Assembly (NCBI RefSeq): GCF_900105625.1 | Contig: NZ_FNSD01000001.1 | Location: 3,472,001 to 3,536,000 of the forward strand | Reading direction: 5' to 3' | DNA: 64,000 nt | Origin: Terriglobus roseus | Lineage (GTDB): Bacteria > Acidobacteriota > Terriglobia > Terriglobales > Acidobacteriaceae | Shown here: piece after piece, positions 28,155-38,042 of the stretch | Layout: every line of letters begins with the position of its first letter | Position numbering within the stretch: the first letter of the stretch is position 1 | The notes under the pieces: model-generated | The model's input: only the letters and a program-made list of their open reading frames with translations | What the model was told of the DNA's origin: nothing | Database searches by the model: none | Position numbers and translations under genes: made by a program

Positions 28155-30188
28155 CTACTCCAGGCTGGGGCGACGCATGGGAGGGACTTCGCCGACTGGG
28201 TGTGCTTCCACGGTCTTGATGTAGTCGCGGATTGCCTGGCGGACGGTTTCGCTGTCCTTTTCGGCGTTCACGGCTGCGCGGTAATGCGTCAGGGCCCCGG
28301 ATTTATCTTTTCTGAGCAGGGCAAAGTTCCCGAGTTCGATGAAGGCGCCCGTGGCCTCGGGATCCAGTTGGACACCGCGCTTGAAGTAGGCTTCCGCCTT
28401 GGCGCGGTCCCCGTCCTTCTCCTGCAAGAGACGGAAGGCCTGGCGATTGATAACGCCACCTGCCATGAACGGCAGATAGAACCGGCCCTTATAGAAGAAG
28501 ACATTGCCCACGCGTGCGACGGGAGTCACGTTGCGAAAGATTTCGATGTGCTTCCAGTTCTGTGCGGGCAGCCAGGGTGCGCGGCTAACGAACCAGCCGG
28601 TCACGTAGCCGTCGGCCACCTGTTCCGGTGTGGGCTCCCACTCCCGGACACCTTGCGCTTTTAACTGTTCTCGTACCGTCCAGTAGCCGTAGAGCGGATC
28701 GACGGGTGCCATGTTCGCTTTGTAGAAGGCGGCGATCTCATCACTGCGCTGGCCCAGGTCAATGCTCTCGTTGTCGAAGTAGCGCCAGGCATTGCCGCTG
28801 CCGCCCGCGAGGATGTTGTGGTATTCCCAGATGCGCCGCTGCGGCAGTGTCGGCAGGGCGATGAGCAGCAGCGCTGCCAGCGGGATCGCCCGTATGAAGC
28901 GGCCTGGATGTTCCAGACAGGCGACGGCGGCGCACGCGGCGAAGATGGCGAGCAGCGGCACGGCAAAGAGCCAGTGACGCAAACCCGCGTAGAAGATGCC
29001 GTTCTTTGCAATGAACGTCAGGAAGACGATGAGCATGGCAAAGAACACAGAGAGTGGCCGCGCGATCTTGCCGGGCACTTTGCGCGCTGCGTACATGACG
29101 ATGCCTGCGATTGCGAGCGCAAGGAAGGGGAGCGGCAGCTTCACGAACAGGTCGGCGAAGGGGATCCACCATGGCGCGTGGTCGATGTAGTCGCGGCCGA
29201 AGGCGCGGATCAGGCTCGGGCGGCCCTCGACACCGGCGCGCAGCGTGTCGGCCAAACCCCACAGGTAAGCGCGTGGCACCAGTCGCAGTCGCGTTGCCGT
29301 CGTCAGCGCACCTCGCAGAACGGGCGAGCGAAGGTCGTGGATCTTCGCATCCAGTGGGCGGTTGTAGGTCTCGACGTAGCCGCCCTTCGCGTCGCGTTCG
29401 CGGCTCTCATGGAAGCGGAACCCGTAGAGACTCCACAGGACTGCCATTGCAAGCACTGCTGCGACGAAGAGCCGCTCGAACTGTCGTGGACCGTCGGCAC
29501 GGTGCCGCTGGAAGGTTTGCCACAGCAGGACAGCGAGAGAACCTGTCAGCAGGGGCAGCACGATCAATGGTGCAGAGTGTTTCGTGCCGAGCAAGAGACC
29601 GATGCCAAGACCGAGCAGCAGCCAGTCCAGCCATCGACGGCAGCGGAGCGCCAGCACGGTCAGGCAGCAGCAGATGGTGCCAAGCAGCGCCACCGGAAGG
29701 TCTGTCATGACCACTGGCATGTGGGCGCTGACCGTCGGATCCAGTGCCAGAAAGAGCAGCGTCGCCAGTGCCATCGCGGCAGAGAAGACACGGCGCAGCA
29801 GCCATGTCAGAAGGCCAAGCAGGAGAGTGTGGAAGACGATCATCGCGAAGCGTGCTCTGCGCTGCACGCGGTGATAGTCGCTGGCTGTGAACACGGCGGT
29901 CTGTGTGTACACGCGCTCCTGATACTTGTCGTTCAGCGGTGTGAAGGGCGCGATGTGCAGTACGGACGCCGGCTCGGCCAGCGCGGCGACCAGCTTCACG
30001 AGCGGAGGATGTTCCGGATTGATGCGATAGTCGCCCCACCGCAGATAGGTTGCGCCCGCGGTGATGTGATAGGGCTCATCAATGGTGAAGCTGTCGAGGC
30101 TGGTGGCCCACAGCGTGTGCAGTATGGCAAGCAGCAGAAGTGCAGCCGTTGTGAGCAGAAAGTGCCGTTGGCCGAGACGTACTGGCAT
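28155..30188 (-). CDS. GT39/ArnT-type membrane glycosyltransferase with C-terminal TPR segment
   Basis: 677 residues, polytopic. The first luminal loop carries the family's acidic motif (SFTIDEPYHITAGATYL ... NPEHPPLVKL). About ten further hydrophobic helices follow, then a soluble C-terminus with TPR-like repeats (AEAYFKRGVQLDPEATGAF, IELGNFALLRKDKSGALTHY). PMT_2/ArnT-like enzymes move a sugar from a polyprenyl-phosphate donor to lipid, glycan or protein on the outer side of the inner membrane. The acceptor is unknown. The start at 30188 has AGGA upstream and begins the first hydrophobic helix; an in-frame start 18 codons upstream is less likely. Confidence 0.85.
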   Translation of the reverse strand: MPVRLGQRHFLLTTAALLLLAILHTLWATSLDSFTIDEPYHITAGATYLRWGDYRINPEHPPLVKLVAALAEPASVLHIAPFTPLNDKYQERVYTQTAVFTASDYHRVQRRARFAMIVFHTLLLGLLTWLLRRVFSAAMALATLLFLALDPTVSAHMPVVMTDLPVALLGTICCCLTVLALRCRRWLDWLLLGLGIGLLLGTKHSAPLIVLPLLTGSLAVLLWQTFQRHRADGPRQFERLFVAAVLAMAVLWSLYGFRFHESRERDAKGGYVETYNRPLDAKIHDLRSPVLRGALTTATRLRLVPRAYLWGLADTLRAGVEGRPSLIRAFGRDYIDHAPWWIPFADLFVKLPLPFLALAIAGIVMYAARKVPGKIARPLSVFFAMLIVFLTFIAKNGIFYAGLRHWLFAVPLLAIFAACAAVACLEHPGRFIRAIPLAALLLIALPTLPQRRIWEYHNILAGGSGNAWRYFDNESIDLGQRSDEIAAFYKANMAPVDPLYGYWTVREQLKAQGVREWEPTPEQVADGYVTGWFVSRAPWLPAQNWKHIEIFRNVTPVARVGNVFFYKGRFYLPFMAGGVINRQAFRLLQEKDGDRAKAEAYFKRGVQLDPEATGAFIELGNFALLRKDKSGALTHYRAAVNAEKDSETVRQAIRDYIKTVEAHPVGEVPPMRRPSLE

Positions 30189-30272
30189 CAGGATCCTGAC
30201 AAAAGAATGCGGGAATGTGCGGCCAATATAGCAGCGCCGCACACTCCCGCAGATCTTTTTGTGGATCGGACG

Positions 30273-31433
30273 TTACGCGGTTGCTGCCGCCGCTGGCTTC
30301 GGTGTGCGGACACGCTTATAGAACGGCGTCGGCACAACCTTTGCCTTCACCAGGTTGCCGCGAATCTCTACAGCGACCACATTGTCCAGTGTTGCTTCCG
30401 CGGGCGGCACGAAGGCCATGGCGATGTTCTTCTTTAGCGTGGGTGAGGGGGAGCCGCTGGTGACGACGCCAATCTCTTCGCCTTCCAGCGTCCGGACGAG
30501 GTAGCCGTCGCGCGCGATGCCGCGATCGACCATCTCCAGGCCCACCAGCTTGCGCTTGGGCTCGCTAGTGGAAGCTGCGAGCAGGGCTGCCTTGCCCACG
30601 AAGTCGGATTCCTTGTCGAGCTTGCAGTAACGGTTCAGGCCCGCTTCAAAGACGTTGATCTCGTCGGAGATCTCGTGGCCGTAGAGCGCCATGCTGCCCT
30701 CGAGGCGCAGCGTGTTGCGCGCGCCCAGGCCTGCCGGGACGATGCCGAACTCTTCTCCAGCCGCGAAGACCTTCTGCCACACGTCGGCGCTGGTCGCTTC
30801 GTCGCTGGGGATGTAGATCTCAAAGCCATCTTCGGCGGTGTAGCCCGTGCGCGCGATCAGCACGTTGTAATAGCCGGCGACCTTGCCCCAGGTGAACCAG
30901 TAGTTCTTGATGGCAGAGAGGTCGGTGTCGGTCAGCTTCTGCAGCGTTTCCGCGGCCTTCGGGCCCTGAATCGCGATCTGCGTGTACATGTCGCTGAAGT
31001 CATTGATGTGGACGGAGGGCATGCTGCCGATGGTCTGGCGAACCCACTGGATGTCTTTCTCGCGGGTGCCTGCGTTGATGACGATGAGGTAGTCGTTATC
31101 GCTGAGCTTGTGCAGGACGACGTCATCGACGAAGGTTCCTTCGGGCGTCAGCATGGCGCTGTAGTGCGCCTGGCCAACCTGCAGCTTGCTGGCGTCATTC
31201 ATCAGCAGCTTCTGTACGGCGTCGAGGGAGCCGGGTCCACGCAGCTGGATGCAGCCCATGTGCGAAACATCGAAGACGCCAACGGCGGTGCGCACCGCGT
31301 TATGCTCCGCGACCAGGCCGCTGTACTCCACCGGCATCTCCCAGCCGCCAAAGTCGACCATCTTCGCCTTCAGGGACTTGTGAGTGTTGAACAGGGCGGT
31401 GCGGCGAAGTGGGTGTGCAGCGGCGTCGGTCAT
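30273..31433 (-). CDS. gcvT: Aminomethyltransferase (glycine cleavage T protein)
   Basis: 386 residues. GcvT transfers the methylene group from GcvH to tetrahydrofolate and releases ammonia. Seen: TALFNTHKSLKAKMVDFGGW at the start, YSGLVAEHNAVRTAVGVFDV, the folate-pocket Asp region MGCIQLRGPG, ARTGYTAEDGFEIYIP and the C-terminal EEIGVVTSGSPSPTLKKNIA. It is on the same strand as the gcvH-gcvPA-gcvPB group but 7 kb upstream, separated by unrelated genes, so it must have its own promoter. Confidence 0.97.
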   Translation of the reverse strand: MTDAAAHPLRRTALFNTHKSLKAKMVDFGGWEMPVEYSGLVAEHNAVRTAVGVFDVSHMGCIQLRGPGSLDAVQKLLMNDASKLQVGQAHYSAMLTPEGTFVDDVVLHKLSDNDYLIVINAGTREKDIQWVRQTIGSMPSVHINDFSDMYTQIAIQGPKAAETLQKLTDTDLSAIKNYWFTWGKVAGYYNVLIARTGYTAEDGFEIYIPSDEATSADVWQKVFAAGEEFGIVPAGLGARNTLRLEGSMALYGHEISDEINVFEAGLNRYCKLDKESDFVGKAALLAASTSEPKRKLVGLEMVDRGIARDGYLVRTLEGEEIGVVTSGSPSPTLKKNIAMAFVPPAEATLDNVVAVEIRGNLVKAKVVPTPFYKRVRTPKPAAAATA

Positions 31434-31523
31434 GAATCCTCTGGGTCTATTTTGCGGTCTAAGCTATCGATGATGCGATGGAAAGCCTGCTTCGATGGTA
31501 ACGCGGCGCGCAGCGGCGGGCGT

Positions 31524-32258
31524 ATGCTGAAGCCGATGCGACTCCGCGACCAACTGGTGCCTGCGCTGATATTCGGTGCTTTGATCGGCTGCTTGCCGTC
31601 TCTGCGGGCGCAAACGGCTGACCCGGGCGCTGCGCCGCCCAATCCGTCCACGGCCGCTCCGGCCGCTCGTGCGGACAGCTACAGCGTGCAGAAGGGCGAG
31701 TTGATCGTTGCTCCCGGCTTGCGGATTCCGAATGGCAATGTGCCATGGGTGCTGGACACGGTGGATGGCAAGCAGGTACTGGTGCCGGTGCATCACGCGG
31801 CTATCAACGGCTCGGTGATTGAAGGCGTGGCGTCGAAGACGCCGCTGCACTCGGCCTCGCCGATCTTTTTCGTTCACACAAGCGATCGCACGGAGAACAC
31901 GGGCGACTCCGGCCGCGGGATCCCTACAGGATGGGCGCTGTTGCCGATCACGCTGGATGGCACCACACGCACGGTGACGCGGCCCAAATTCTCTGAGGTC
32001 AATGGCGCAACCGTGTGCGCGCCGCCAGTGCTGTGCACGACGGCAGAGTCGCTGGCGGAGGGCTGGCTGCGCATCTTGCCGAAGACGCCACTGACTCCGG
32101 GCGAATACGCTCTGCTGCCTGTGCAGCGCAGCGCCAGCACCACGGGCAATCTGGTAGTCTACGACTTCACCATCGATGGTGGAGGACCGAAGGCGAAGGA
32201 TGAAGTATCCGCCGGTCAGAATCTGGATTCCACGAAGAAGAAAAAACGGATCCGCTAG
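31524..32258 (+). CDS. Secreted protein of unknown function
   Basis: 244 residues with a signal peptide (LRDQLVPALIFGALIGCLPSLRA, cleavage near ALRAQ). A Pro/Ala-rich linker follows, then a predicted beta-rich region (GELIVAPGLRIPNGNVPWVL, DGKQVLVPVHHAAINGSVIEG, TPGEYALLPVQRSAS) and a Lys-rich end (DSTKKKKRIR). It could alternatively start at the ATG at 31536. It is not assigned to a family. It is divergent from gcvT and its stop codon overlaps that of the convergent gene at 32255. Confidence 0.72.
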   Translation: MLKPMRLRDQLVPALIFGALIGCLPSLRAQTADPGAAPPNPSTAAPAARADSYSVQKGELIVAPGLRIPNGNVPWVLDTVDGKQVLVPVHHAAINGSVIEGVASKTPLHSASPIFFVHTSDRTENTGDSGRGIPTGWALLPITLDGTTRTVTRPKFSEVNGATVCAPPVLCTTAESLAEGWLRILPKTPLTPGEYALLPVQRSASTTGNLVVYDFTIDGGGPKAKDEVSAGQNLDSTKKKKRIR

Positions 32259-32269
32259 CCGCGTTTTTT
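32241..32269. terminator. Shared terminator straddling two convergent stop codons
   Basis: AAAAAACG and CGTTTTTT flank a short GC-rich core, so the hairpin has A and T runs on both sides. The stop codons of the plus gene (32256-32258) and minus gene (32255-32257) both lie in it. Confidence 0.6.
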
Positions 32270-32710
32270 CGCCAGCAGGAAGCTGCTGACGCTGAAGTAA
32301 GCGAACAGCAGGGCAAGCACGCAGAACGCGTAGAAGCGGTAGCGATCATTTGGCGCTGCGCTGACGGCGTTCGCACGCGTGTGCCAGACCGCAATGGTGA
32401 ACGACGCCGCGAAGAGGGCGAAGAAGCTGCCGGTTACCTCATGCCAGAGTGCTTTTGAGGCCGCCTTCAGAGGCGATGCCATGCCGGCTCTGGCAGCGGA
32501 TGCGGCCTGCACGGCACGGGTGGATGTCGTGCTCGCGCGTTGTGAGGCTTGCGGGGGCAGGACGACCGGCTGCGATGGTCGCGCGACGGTTCGCGGCTGG
32601 GTGGTTTTGACGGGCTCAGGAGCAGCGGCAGCCTGAACGGCTTCTACCGCCGTTTGGGCGGCCATTCGAGCGCCACGTCCCAGTACTCGCCCCAGCCGGA
32701 CACGATCCAT
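32255..32710 (-). CDS. Small membrane protein of unknown function
   Basis: 151 residues. The N-terminal 90 residues are Ala/Pro/Gln-rich and low complexity (VQAAAAPEPVKTTQPRTVA). The C-terminus has two hydrophobic helices (GSFFALFAASFTIAVW and FYAFCVLALLFAYFSVSSFL). No known motif. It may be a membrane anchor with a flexible cytoplasmic tail. Confidence 0.6.
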   Translation of the reverse strand: MDRVRLGRVLGRGARMAAQTAVEAVQAAAAPEPVKTTQPRTVARPSQPVVLPPQASQRASTTSTRAVQAASAARAGMASPLKAASKALWHEVTGSFFALFAASFTIAVWHTRANAVSAAPNDRYRFYAFCVLALLFAYFSVSSFLLAKKRG

Positions 32711-32849
32711 GCATCGATTCTACGGTCCCGGAGCGACCGCCGTACCTCGCTCAGGCACCGTCCTGACACCACGTGCATCCAACCCTCCTATCGCTGCAAG
32801 GTAGCGTGCGCCTCAGGGCGTAGTTCAACGGGTTAGACAGGAGCATTGG

Positions 32850-32993
32850 ATGAAGAGCTGGATGATGATAATTGGCGGCGTGTGTGCGGCAACGGCTGGT
32901 TGGATCGTGATGAATGCAAAGCGCGTGCAGCCAGTGGAGAACCTTGCTCACCAGCTTGAAAGCGCCTGGGCCGACCACCACACGCGTGCTTAG
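32850..32993 (+). CDS. 47-residue single-helix membrane protein
   Basis: Starts with ATG at 32850 after AGGAG six bases upstream, an excellent ribosome site. The protein starts MKSWMMIIGGVCAATAGWIV, one membrane helix, followed by an amphipathic, His-containing tail (NLAHQLESAWADHHTRA). It is too short for family recognition. The strong ribosome site and helix make it a credible small protein. Confidence 0.65.
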   Translation: MKSWMMIIGGVCAATAGWIVMNAKRVQPVENLAHQLESAWADHHTRA

Positions 32994-33138
32994 GCGCCCG
33001 CCTGCTCGCGCGATACGAATTGCGATGCGTGAGCAGTGCGGGTAGTGTTAGAACACTGCAGGAATGCCACGCCGGCAACGGTGCGGCGCCGGTCCATCGA
33101 GTGACGCAGGGCGCCGCGCAGGCGAGAAGGGGGTGGCA

Positions 33139-33447
33139 ATGAACGGACGCATCAAGGAGTTGATCCAACAACTGGGCGAGGCCATCCACGAATCCGTATC
33201 GGAGTCGGAGCAGATCTCCGGCGTGGTGCGCGAGATCCGCGAAGAGGGCTTCGACGTTCTGCTGATGCTGGAAGCGACCATTGGCCTCAACGAGGTCTCA
33301 GAGGAAGAGGCTGAGGCGGACGAAGAGGCAGCCGCGGACGGCACCTTTACACGCAACGATGTCAGCTTCCTCAAGTCGCTGCGCATCTCGCTGCCGGAAG
33401 AGACCGGAACAGAAGATGCCGCGGAAGACGCGCCGGATGAGCCATAA
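33139..33447 (+). CDS. Small acidic protein of unknown function
   Basis: 102 residues from ATG 33139, which is preceded by AAGGGGGTGG. N-terminal helices (MNGRIKELIQQLGEAIHESV, ISGVVREIREEGFDVLLML) are followed by a strongly acidic stretch (EEEAEADEEAAADG) and end (EDAAEDAPDEP). Soluble. The family is not recognised. It is followed by its own terminator at 33498. Confidence 0.72.
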   Translation: MNGRIKELIQQLGEAIHESVSESEQISGVVREIREEGFDVLLMLEATIGLNEVSEEEAEADEEAAADGTFTRNDVSFLKSLRISLPEETGTEDAAEDAPDEP

Positions 33448-33497
33448 CCGGCAGTAGCCGGTATTCGCCCGTTAACACAATCCTCATGCGGAAGAGA

Positions 33498-33520
33498 GAC
33501 GTTTCCCCAAACGTCCTTTT
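33498..33520 (+). terminator. Terminator of the small acidic gene
   Basis: GACGTTT pairs with AAACGTC around CCCC, followed by CTTTT. It separates the small gene from glgC. Confidence 0.88.
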
Positions 33521-33627
33521 CGCATCCTATCGACGTTGTGTAAGCCGAGACTTGCGGAAGCGGTGCCTCGTCGCTAGTCTTTCGGCGAGCATTAATCGGA
33601 TACAAAGGCGACACCTGGGGAACTGAC

Positions 33628-34881
33628 ATGAAGGACACACTTGGAGTGCTGTTGGCTGGCGGTGCCGGCGAACGCTTGTTCCCACTGACCAAAGACCGCG
33701 CCAAACCGGCCGTACCCTTTGGTGGACAATACCGCATCATCGACATCACGCTGTCCAACTGCATTAACAGCGACCTGCGCCGGGTCTACATCATGACGCA
33801 GTACAAAGCGCTGTCGCTCAATCGGCACATTCGCGAAGGCTGGGGGCCGGTGGTGGCGAACGAACTCGGTGAATTCATCGAGATCCTGCCGCCCATGCAG
33901 CGCGTGAACCGCAACTGGTATCAGGGCACTGCCGACGCGGTCTACCAGAACATCTACTCCATCGGTTCGGAAGAGCCGAAGTACGTGATCATCCTGTCGG
34001 GCGACCATATCTACAAGATGAACTACGGCAAGATGATGGAGCACCACTGCGCTACGGGCGCAGCGTGCACCATCGCAACACTGCCGGTCGACCCGAATGA
34101 GGTCGCGGGCTTCGGTGTCGTGGAGGTCAGCAGCAAGGGCGAGGTGATCGGCTTCCAGGAGAAGCCGAAGACCACGAACGTGCGCTCGCCCTTTAATCCG
34201 GAGAAGGTGGATGCCTCGATGGGCATCTACATCTTCAACACGGACGTGCTGCTGCCGGAACTGCTGGCGGATGCCGAAGATAACGACTCCAAGCACGACT
34301 TCGGCCACAACATCCTGCCGAAGCTGCTGGGCCGGTACAAGGTCGCTGCGTACAACTTTGTCGATGAGAACCGTAAAGAGGCTCTCTACTGGCGCGACGT
34401 GGGTACGCTCGACGCCTATTACGAGGCGAACCTCGACATCGCATCCGTGTCGCCGATCTTCAATCTCTATGACAAGAGCTGGCCGATGCGTACGCGTCCC
34501 ACGCAGTATCCGCCGGCGAAGTTCGTCTTCGGCGAGATGGGCCGTACCGGTATGGCAATCAACTCGGTTGTTTCGCCGGGCTGCGTCATCTCGGGTTCAG
34601 CGGTGCGAGGCAGCGTGCTGTCGCAGGATGTGCGCGTGAATTCGTTCTCGGACATTGATTCTTCCGTGATCTTTACGCACGTGAACATCGGTCGCCACTG
34701 CCGTATTCGCCGTTGCATTATCGATCGCGATTGCCACATTCCGGACGGTACCGTCATCGGTTACGACCAGGCGGAGGACCGCAAGAAGTACCACGTAACG
34801 CCCAGCGGCCTGACGGTCGTGACGCGCGATGGCTCGCACTACGAGAACCCGGTAAGTCCCGAGTTCATGCAGACGATGTAA
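33628..34881 (+). CDS. glgC: Glucose-1-phosphate adenylyltransferase
   Basis: 417 residues. Makes ADP-glucose, the first committed step of glycogen synthesis. Seen: LAGGAGERLFPLTKDRAKPA (the nucleotide-binding signature with GxGxRL), FGGQYRIIDITLSNC, ILSGDHIYKMNY, VGTLDAYYEANLDI and the C-terminal left-handed beta-helix (SVIFTHVNIGRHCRIRRCII). This is a standard bacterial GlgC. No other glycogen gene is adjacent. It has its own terminator. Confidence 0.97.
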   Translation: MKDTLGVLLAGGAGERLFPLTKDRAKPAVPFGGQYRIIDITLSNCINSDLRRVYIMTQYKALSLNRHIREGWGPVVANELGEFIEILPPMQRVNRNWYQGTADAVYQNIYSIGSEEPKYVIILSGDHIYKMNYGKMMEHHCATGAACTIATLPVDPNEVAGFGVVEVSSKGEVIGFQEKPKTTNVRSPFNPEKVDASMGIYIFNTDVLLPELLADAEDNDSKHDFGHNILPKLLGRYKVAAYNFVDENRKEALYWRDVGTLDAYYEANLDIASVSPIFNLYDKSWPMRTRPTQYPPAKFVFGEMGRTGMAINSVVSPGCVISGSAVRGSVLSQDVRVNSFSDIDSSVIFTHVNIGRHCRIRRCIIDRDCHIPDGTVIGYDQAEDRKKYHVTPSGLTVVTRDGSHYENPVSPEFMQTM

Positions 34882-34906
34882 GCCATTCCAGCACCCAGAA
34901 CGAAGG

Positions 34907-34931
34907 AAGGCCCGGACACTGTCCGGGCCTT
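34907..34931 (+). terminator. Terminator of glgC
   Basis: AAGGCCCGGAC pairs with GTCCGGGCCTT around a short loop, followed by TGTCGT. It also serves the convergent gene at 34951. Confidence 0.85.
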
Positions 34932-34950
34932 TGTCGTGTGCAGGAACGAA

Positions 34951-35703
34951 TTAGCGGTTGCCGAAGCGATACAGCACGCCGCCCGAGACATAGACGAACT
35001 CACGCAGTTCATTGCCGAAGTGCTCGAAGACGATCTCCGGCGAGATGCGCAGGGCGAGTCGCGACGACCGGTTGAAGTCGAAGCTGGCACCCGCAACGCC
35101 CATGGCGGAGGTCCGGTTGGTATACAGGCCGGTAGCGTTGAAGAAGGTGGACGAGGGCAGGCCGGGGTTGCTGTGATCAAAATTGCCGGAAGCTGCACCG
35201 GCCAGCGCGTGCAGGTTCATTCCCACCAGCTGGTTCCCGGTCAGGTGGTAGTGCAGGCCTCCCATGTAGATGGTCTGCGAGACGAAGGGCCGTGTCTGGA
35301 CGCTGGGGGAGGTCGACTGGGCTGCCGGCAGAACGGGCGTTGTGCCGCCCTCCCAGCGAACATCCGCGGCCACACCGTACTTCGGCGTCAGCCAGTAGGT
35401 GCCCATCACTTCACCGCCCGCCATGTTGTAGCGCTTGGGCAGATCCTGACCGGCCTGGCCGTTCATGAAGTTGATGCCACCGTAGACTTCATACTTCTCG
35501 GTGTAGGTAACCGGTGGTGGCGGCCGAAAGGTGTCCTGCGCGCGCGCAACGTTTGCGGCGGCGACGAAGCCGAGGGCGCAAAGTCCGGTAAGAACCAGGG
35601 TGCGGAACGTGGTGCCCGATGCCGGTTGAATCGAATGTTGCGGCCCGGAAACGACCGGCTGAAGCGACCCGGCGGAACGCGGCCGGGGACGGGAAATAAG
35701 CAT
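34951..35703 (-). CDS. Outer-membrane beta-barrel protein
   Basis: 250 residues from the ATG at 35703, which follows GGAGG; upstream frame sequence is rejected. A Pro/Arg-rich N-terminus leads into a signal segment (TLVLTGLCALGFVAAANVARA). The mature part alternates strands typical of small barrels (YEVYGGINFMN, GGEVMGTYWLTPKYGVAADV, LHYHLTGNQLVGMNLHALAG) and ends in the aromatic terminal strand VYVSGGVLYRFGNR. It is probably an OmpA/porin-like barrel; ligand unknown. The signal peptide has an unusually long n-region of about 45 residues. Confidence 0.8.
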   Translation of the reverse strand: MLISRPRPRSAGSLQPVVSGPQHSIQPASGTTFRTLVLTGLCALGFVAAANVARAQDTFRPPPPVTYTEKYEVYGGINFMNGQAGQDLPKRYNMAGGEVMGTYWLTPKYGVAADVRWEGGTTPVLPAAQSTSPSVQTRPFVSQTIYMGGLHYHLTGNQLVGMNLHALAGAASGNFDHSNPGLPSSTFFNATGLYTNRTSAMGVAGASFDFNRSSRLALRISPEIVFEHFGNELREFVYVSGGVLYRFGNR

Positions 35704-35909
35704 GTTCCTCCACTGCACGCAGCACCCGGAGCGGTTCCGCACACTGGCGCCAGAAGCGGCGCAGGTCTGCAGGTGGATGCTGCTGTTTTCAGGATATACC
35801 GTAGGGCTTCCATCCTGCCGTCTTGCGCCCACCGGAAGGCGTCGTTTGTGCGACAATCAGGGTGACTGCACGCGGCTTCGCGCGCCCTGTACACACCGGA
35901 GGTTCTGCC

Positions 35910-36140
35910 ATGCTCAACGATCTGTTCCAGCCCATGCACCTGCTCATCATCGGCCTGGTAGTGGTGGTTTTCTTCGGCGGCAAGAAGTTGCCGGAGCTTG
36001 GCAAAGGTCTCGGCGAAGGTCTGAAGGGCTTCAAGGAAGGCCTGAAGGGCGTGACCGACGATGCCAAGAATGACGCGCACATCGTGACGCCGACGCCGAC
36101 TGAGACGAAGTCGGAATCCAAGGAAACCGTCGCGAAGTAA
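35910..36140 (+). CDS. tatA: Twin-arginine translocase subunit TatA/TatE
   Basis: 76 residues. One N-terminal membrane helix (HLLIIGLVVVVFFGGKKLPE) with the family's FGGKKLPELGKGLGEGLKGFK hinge and amphipathic helix split as usual, then a charged, disordered tail. TatA oligomers form the channel for folded proteins. The start is chosen at ATG 35910 with GGAGG seven bases upstream. tatC and tatB are not in the window. Confidence 0.95.
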   Translation: MLNDLFQPMHLLIIGLVVVVFFGGKKLPELGKGLGEGLKGFKEGLKGVTDDAKNDAHIVTPTPTETKSESKETVAK

Positions 36141-36168
36141 GAAGGCGCAACACTTCCAAGCGTTTTGC

Positions 36169-36196
36169 AAGGCACAGGGCATCCTCCTGTGCCTTT
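36169..36196 (+). terminator. Terminator of tatA
   Basis: AAGGCACAGG pairs with CCTGTGCCTT around GCATCCT, followed by TGCTGTTT. Its position decides the start of the next gene, which must lie downstream. Confidence 0.85.
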
Positions 36197-36242
36197 GCTG
36201 TTTCTATTCGTCTCAGAAGCATTGGAAAGTGAGCACAAAACC

Positions 36243-37049
<807 letters not shown>

Positions 37050-37066
37050 GGCATCGCCGCGGACTT

Positions 37067-37113
37067 GTCATCTTGAGCGGAGATTGCTGTTGCTGCGCTC
37101 CGCTCAGGATGAC
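37067..37113. repeat. Palindromic intergenic repeat (GTCATCTTGAGCGGA ... TCCGCTCAGGATGAC)
   Basis: The two 15-base arms are complementary except for one T-G or T/C site, around a loop of about 17 bases. GTCATCCTGAGCG-type palindromes of this kind are common in intergenic DNA of many bacteria including Acidobacteria. It is located between ppk2 and the EamA gene, where it may also end both convergent transcripts. Confidence 0.7.
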
Positions 37114-37145
37114 GTGGGCGACGGACAATGATTTCTGTTCCAGCG

Positions 37146-38033
37146 CTACAGCGTGATCAGCACAACCGCGGGCAGCGCCAGCAACATGCCCCAGCGCTGC
37201 CGGGTGGATGTCCGTTCCTTCAGCACTGCGGCCGCCAGCAGGATCGTGGACGCCGGATAGATCGACGCCAGCACCGCCGCGACATCCAGGCGACCTGCGC
37301 GTGTGGCGGCGAGGAAGCTCAGGTTGCCGCAGGTATCCAGAGCTGCGCCACCGACGATCCAGATCAGGGTTTTCATACGGTGACCGTTCTCTGAGCCGGA
37401 AGCTGCACCTCGCGACAGAAAGGTCATTCCCGCCAGCAGGACAGCTGCCGTGGCCGCGCTGCCGATGCGTGCCGAGCCCATGGGCCACAGGACGCCCGCC
37501 GTGCCCGCGAGCTTGAGTGAGACAAAGTAGATGCCGAACCCCAGGCCGCTGAGTGTGGCGAGTACCACCGCACGTCGTGAGGCGGTCTCACCGTGCGTGC
37601 TGGCGCTGGCGATCAGCCAGATCGCCGCGCCCGCGAGAGCGAAGCCCAGCAGCCTGCGCCAACCGGGCGCGCCCTCGGTCACTCCAGACACGATGGCGGG
37701 GACCGCAGCACACAGCAGGCCGCTGACGGCTGCGGCAGAGCCCATGTGTCCACTGGCAAGTGCGATATAGAAGGCCACCAGGGCGATGCTGGAGATGGCG
37801 CCGCCGCAGATGCCCCACCAGAGCGGCGCGCCGTGCGGGAAGGTATCGCCTGCGTGCGTGGCGAGCGCGGATACGACGGCGAGGCTTAGCAGATGGCCGA
37901 TCAGGATGACCGAGAGGGCGCCGCGAATTGCACCGCCGGCGCGCTTGACGGCGATGGACCCAGCAAAGTCGCCGCCACCCCAGAGGGCAGCGGCGAGCAG
38001 ACCGAGGACAGCGTTCGCCTCAAACAGGTGCAT
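37146..38033 (-). CDS. EamA/DMT-family transporter
   Basis: 295 residues with ten hydrophobic helices in two EamA repeats. Seen: GLLAAALWGGGDFAGSIAVK as the first helix, GSAAAVSGLLCAAVPAIVSG, and in the second repeat GLGFGIYFVSLKLAG and VLASIYPASTILLAAAVLKE, the typical end-of-repeat signature. It is a drug/metabolite exporter superfamily member in the inner membrane. The substrate cannot be told. Confidence 0.9.
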   Translation of the reverse strand: MHLFEANAVLGLLAAALWGGGDFAGSIAVKRAGGAIRGALSVILIGHLLSLAVVSALATHAGDTFPHGAPLWWGICGGAISSIALVAFYIALASGHMGSAAAVSGLLCAAVPAIVSGVTEGAPGWRRLLGFALAGAAIWLIASASTHGETASRRAVVLATLSGLGFGIYFVSLKLAGTAGVLWPMGSARIGSAATAAVLLAGMTFLSRGAASGSENGHRMKTLIWIVGGAALDTCGNLSFLAATRAGRLDVAAVLASIYPASTILLAAAVLKERTSTRQRWGMLLALPAVVLITL

Positions 38034-38042
38034 TTGGGCCGG

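Noticed and set aside
28818-30437. 539-codon frame antisense to the glycosyltransferase
   Set aside because: Gln/His/Arg-rich without motif; opposite a convincing membrane protein.
31434-31523. Glycine riboswitch upstream of gcvT (and in front of gcvH or gcvPA)
   Set aside because: No tandem aptamer pattern was seen in any of these gaps; the hairpin at 22939 does not fit.
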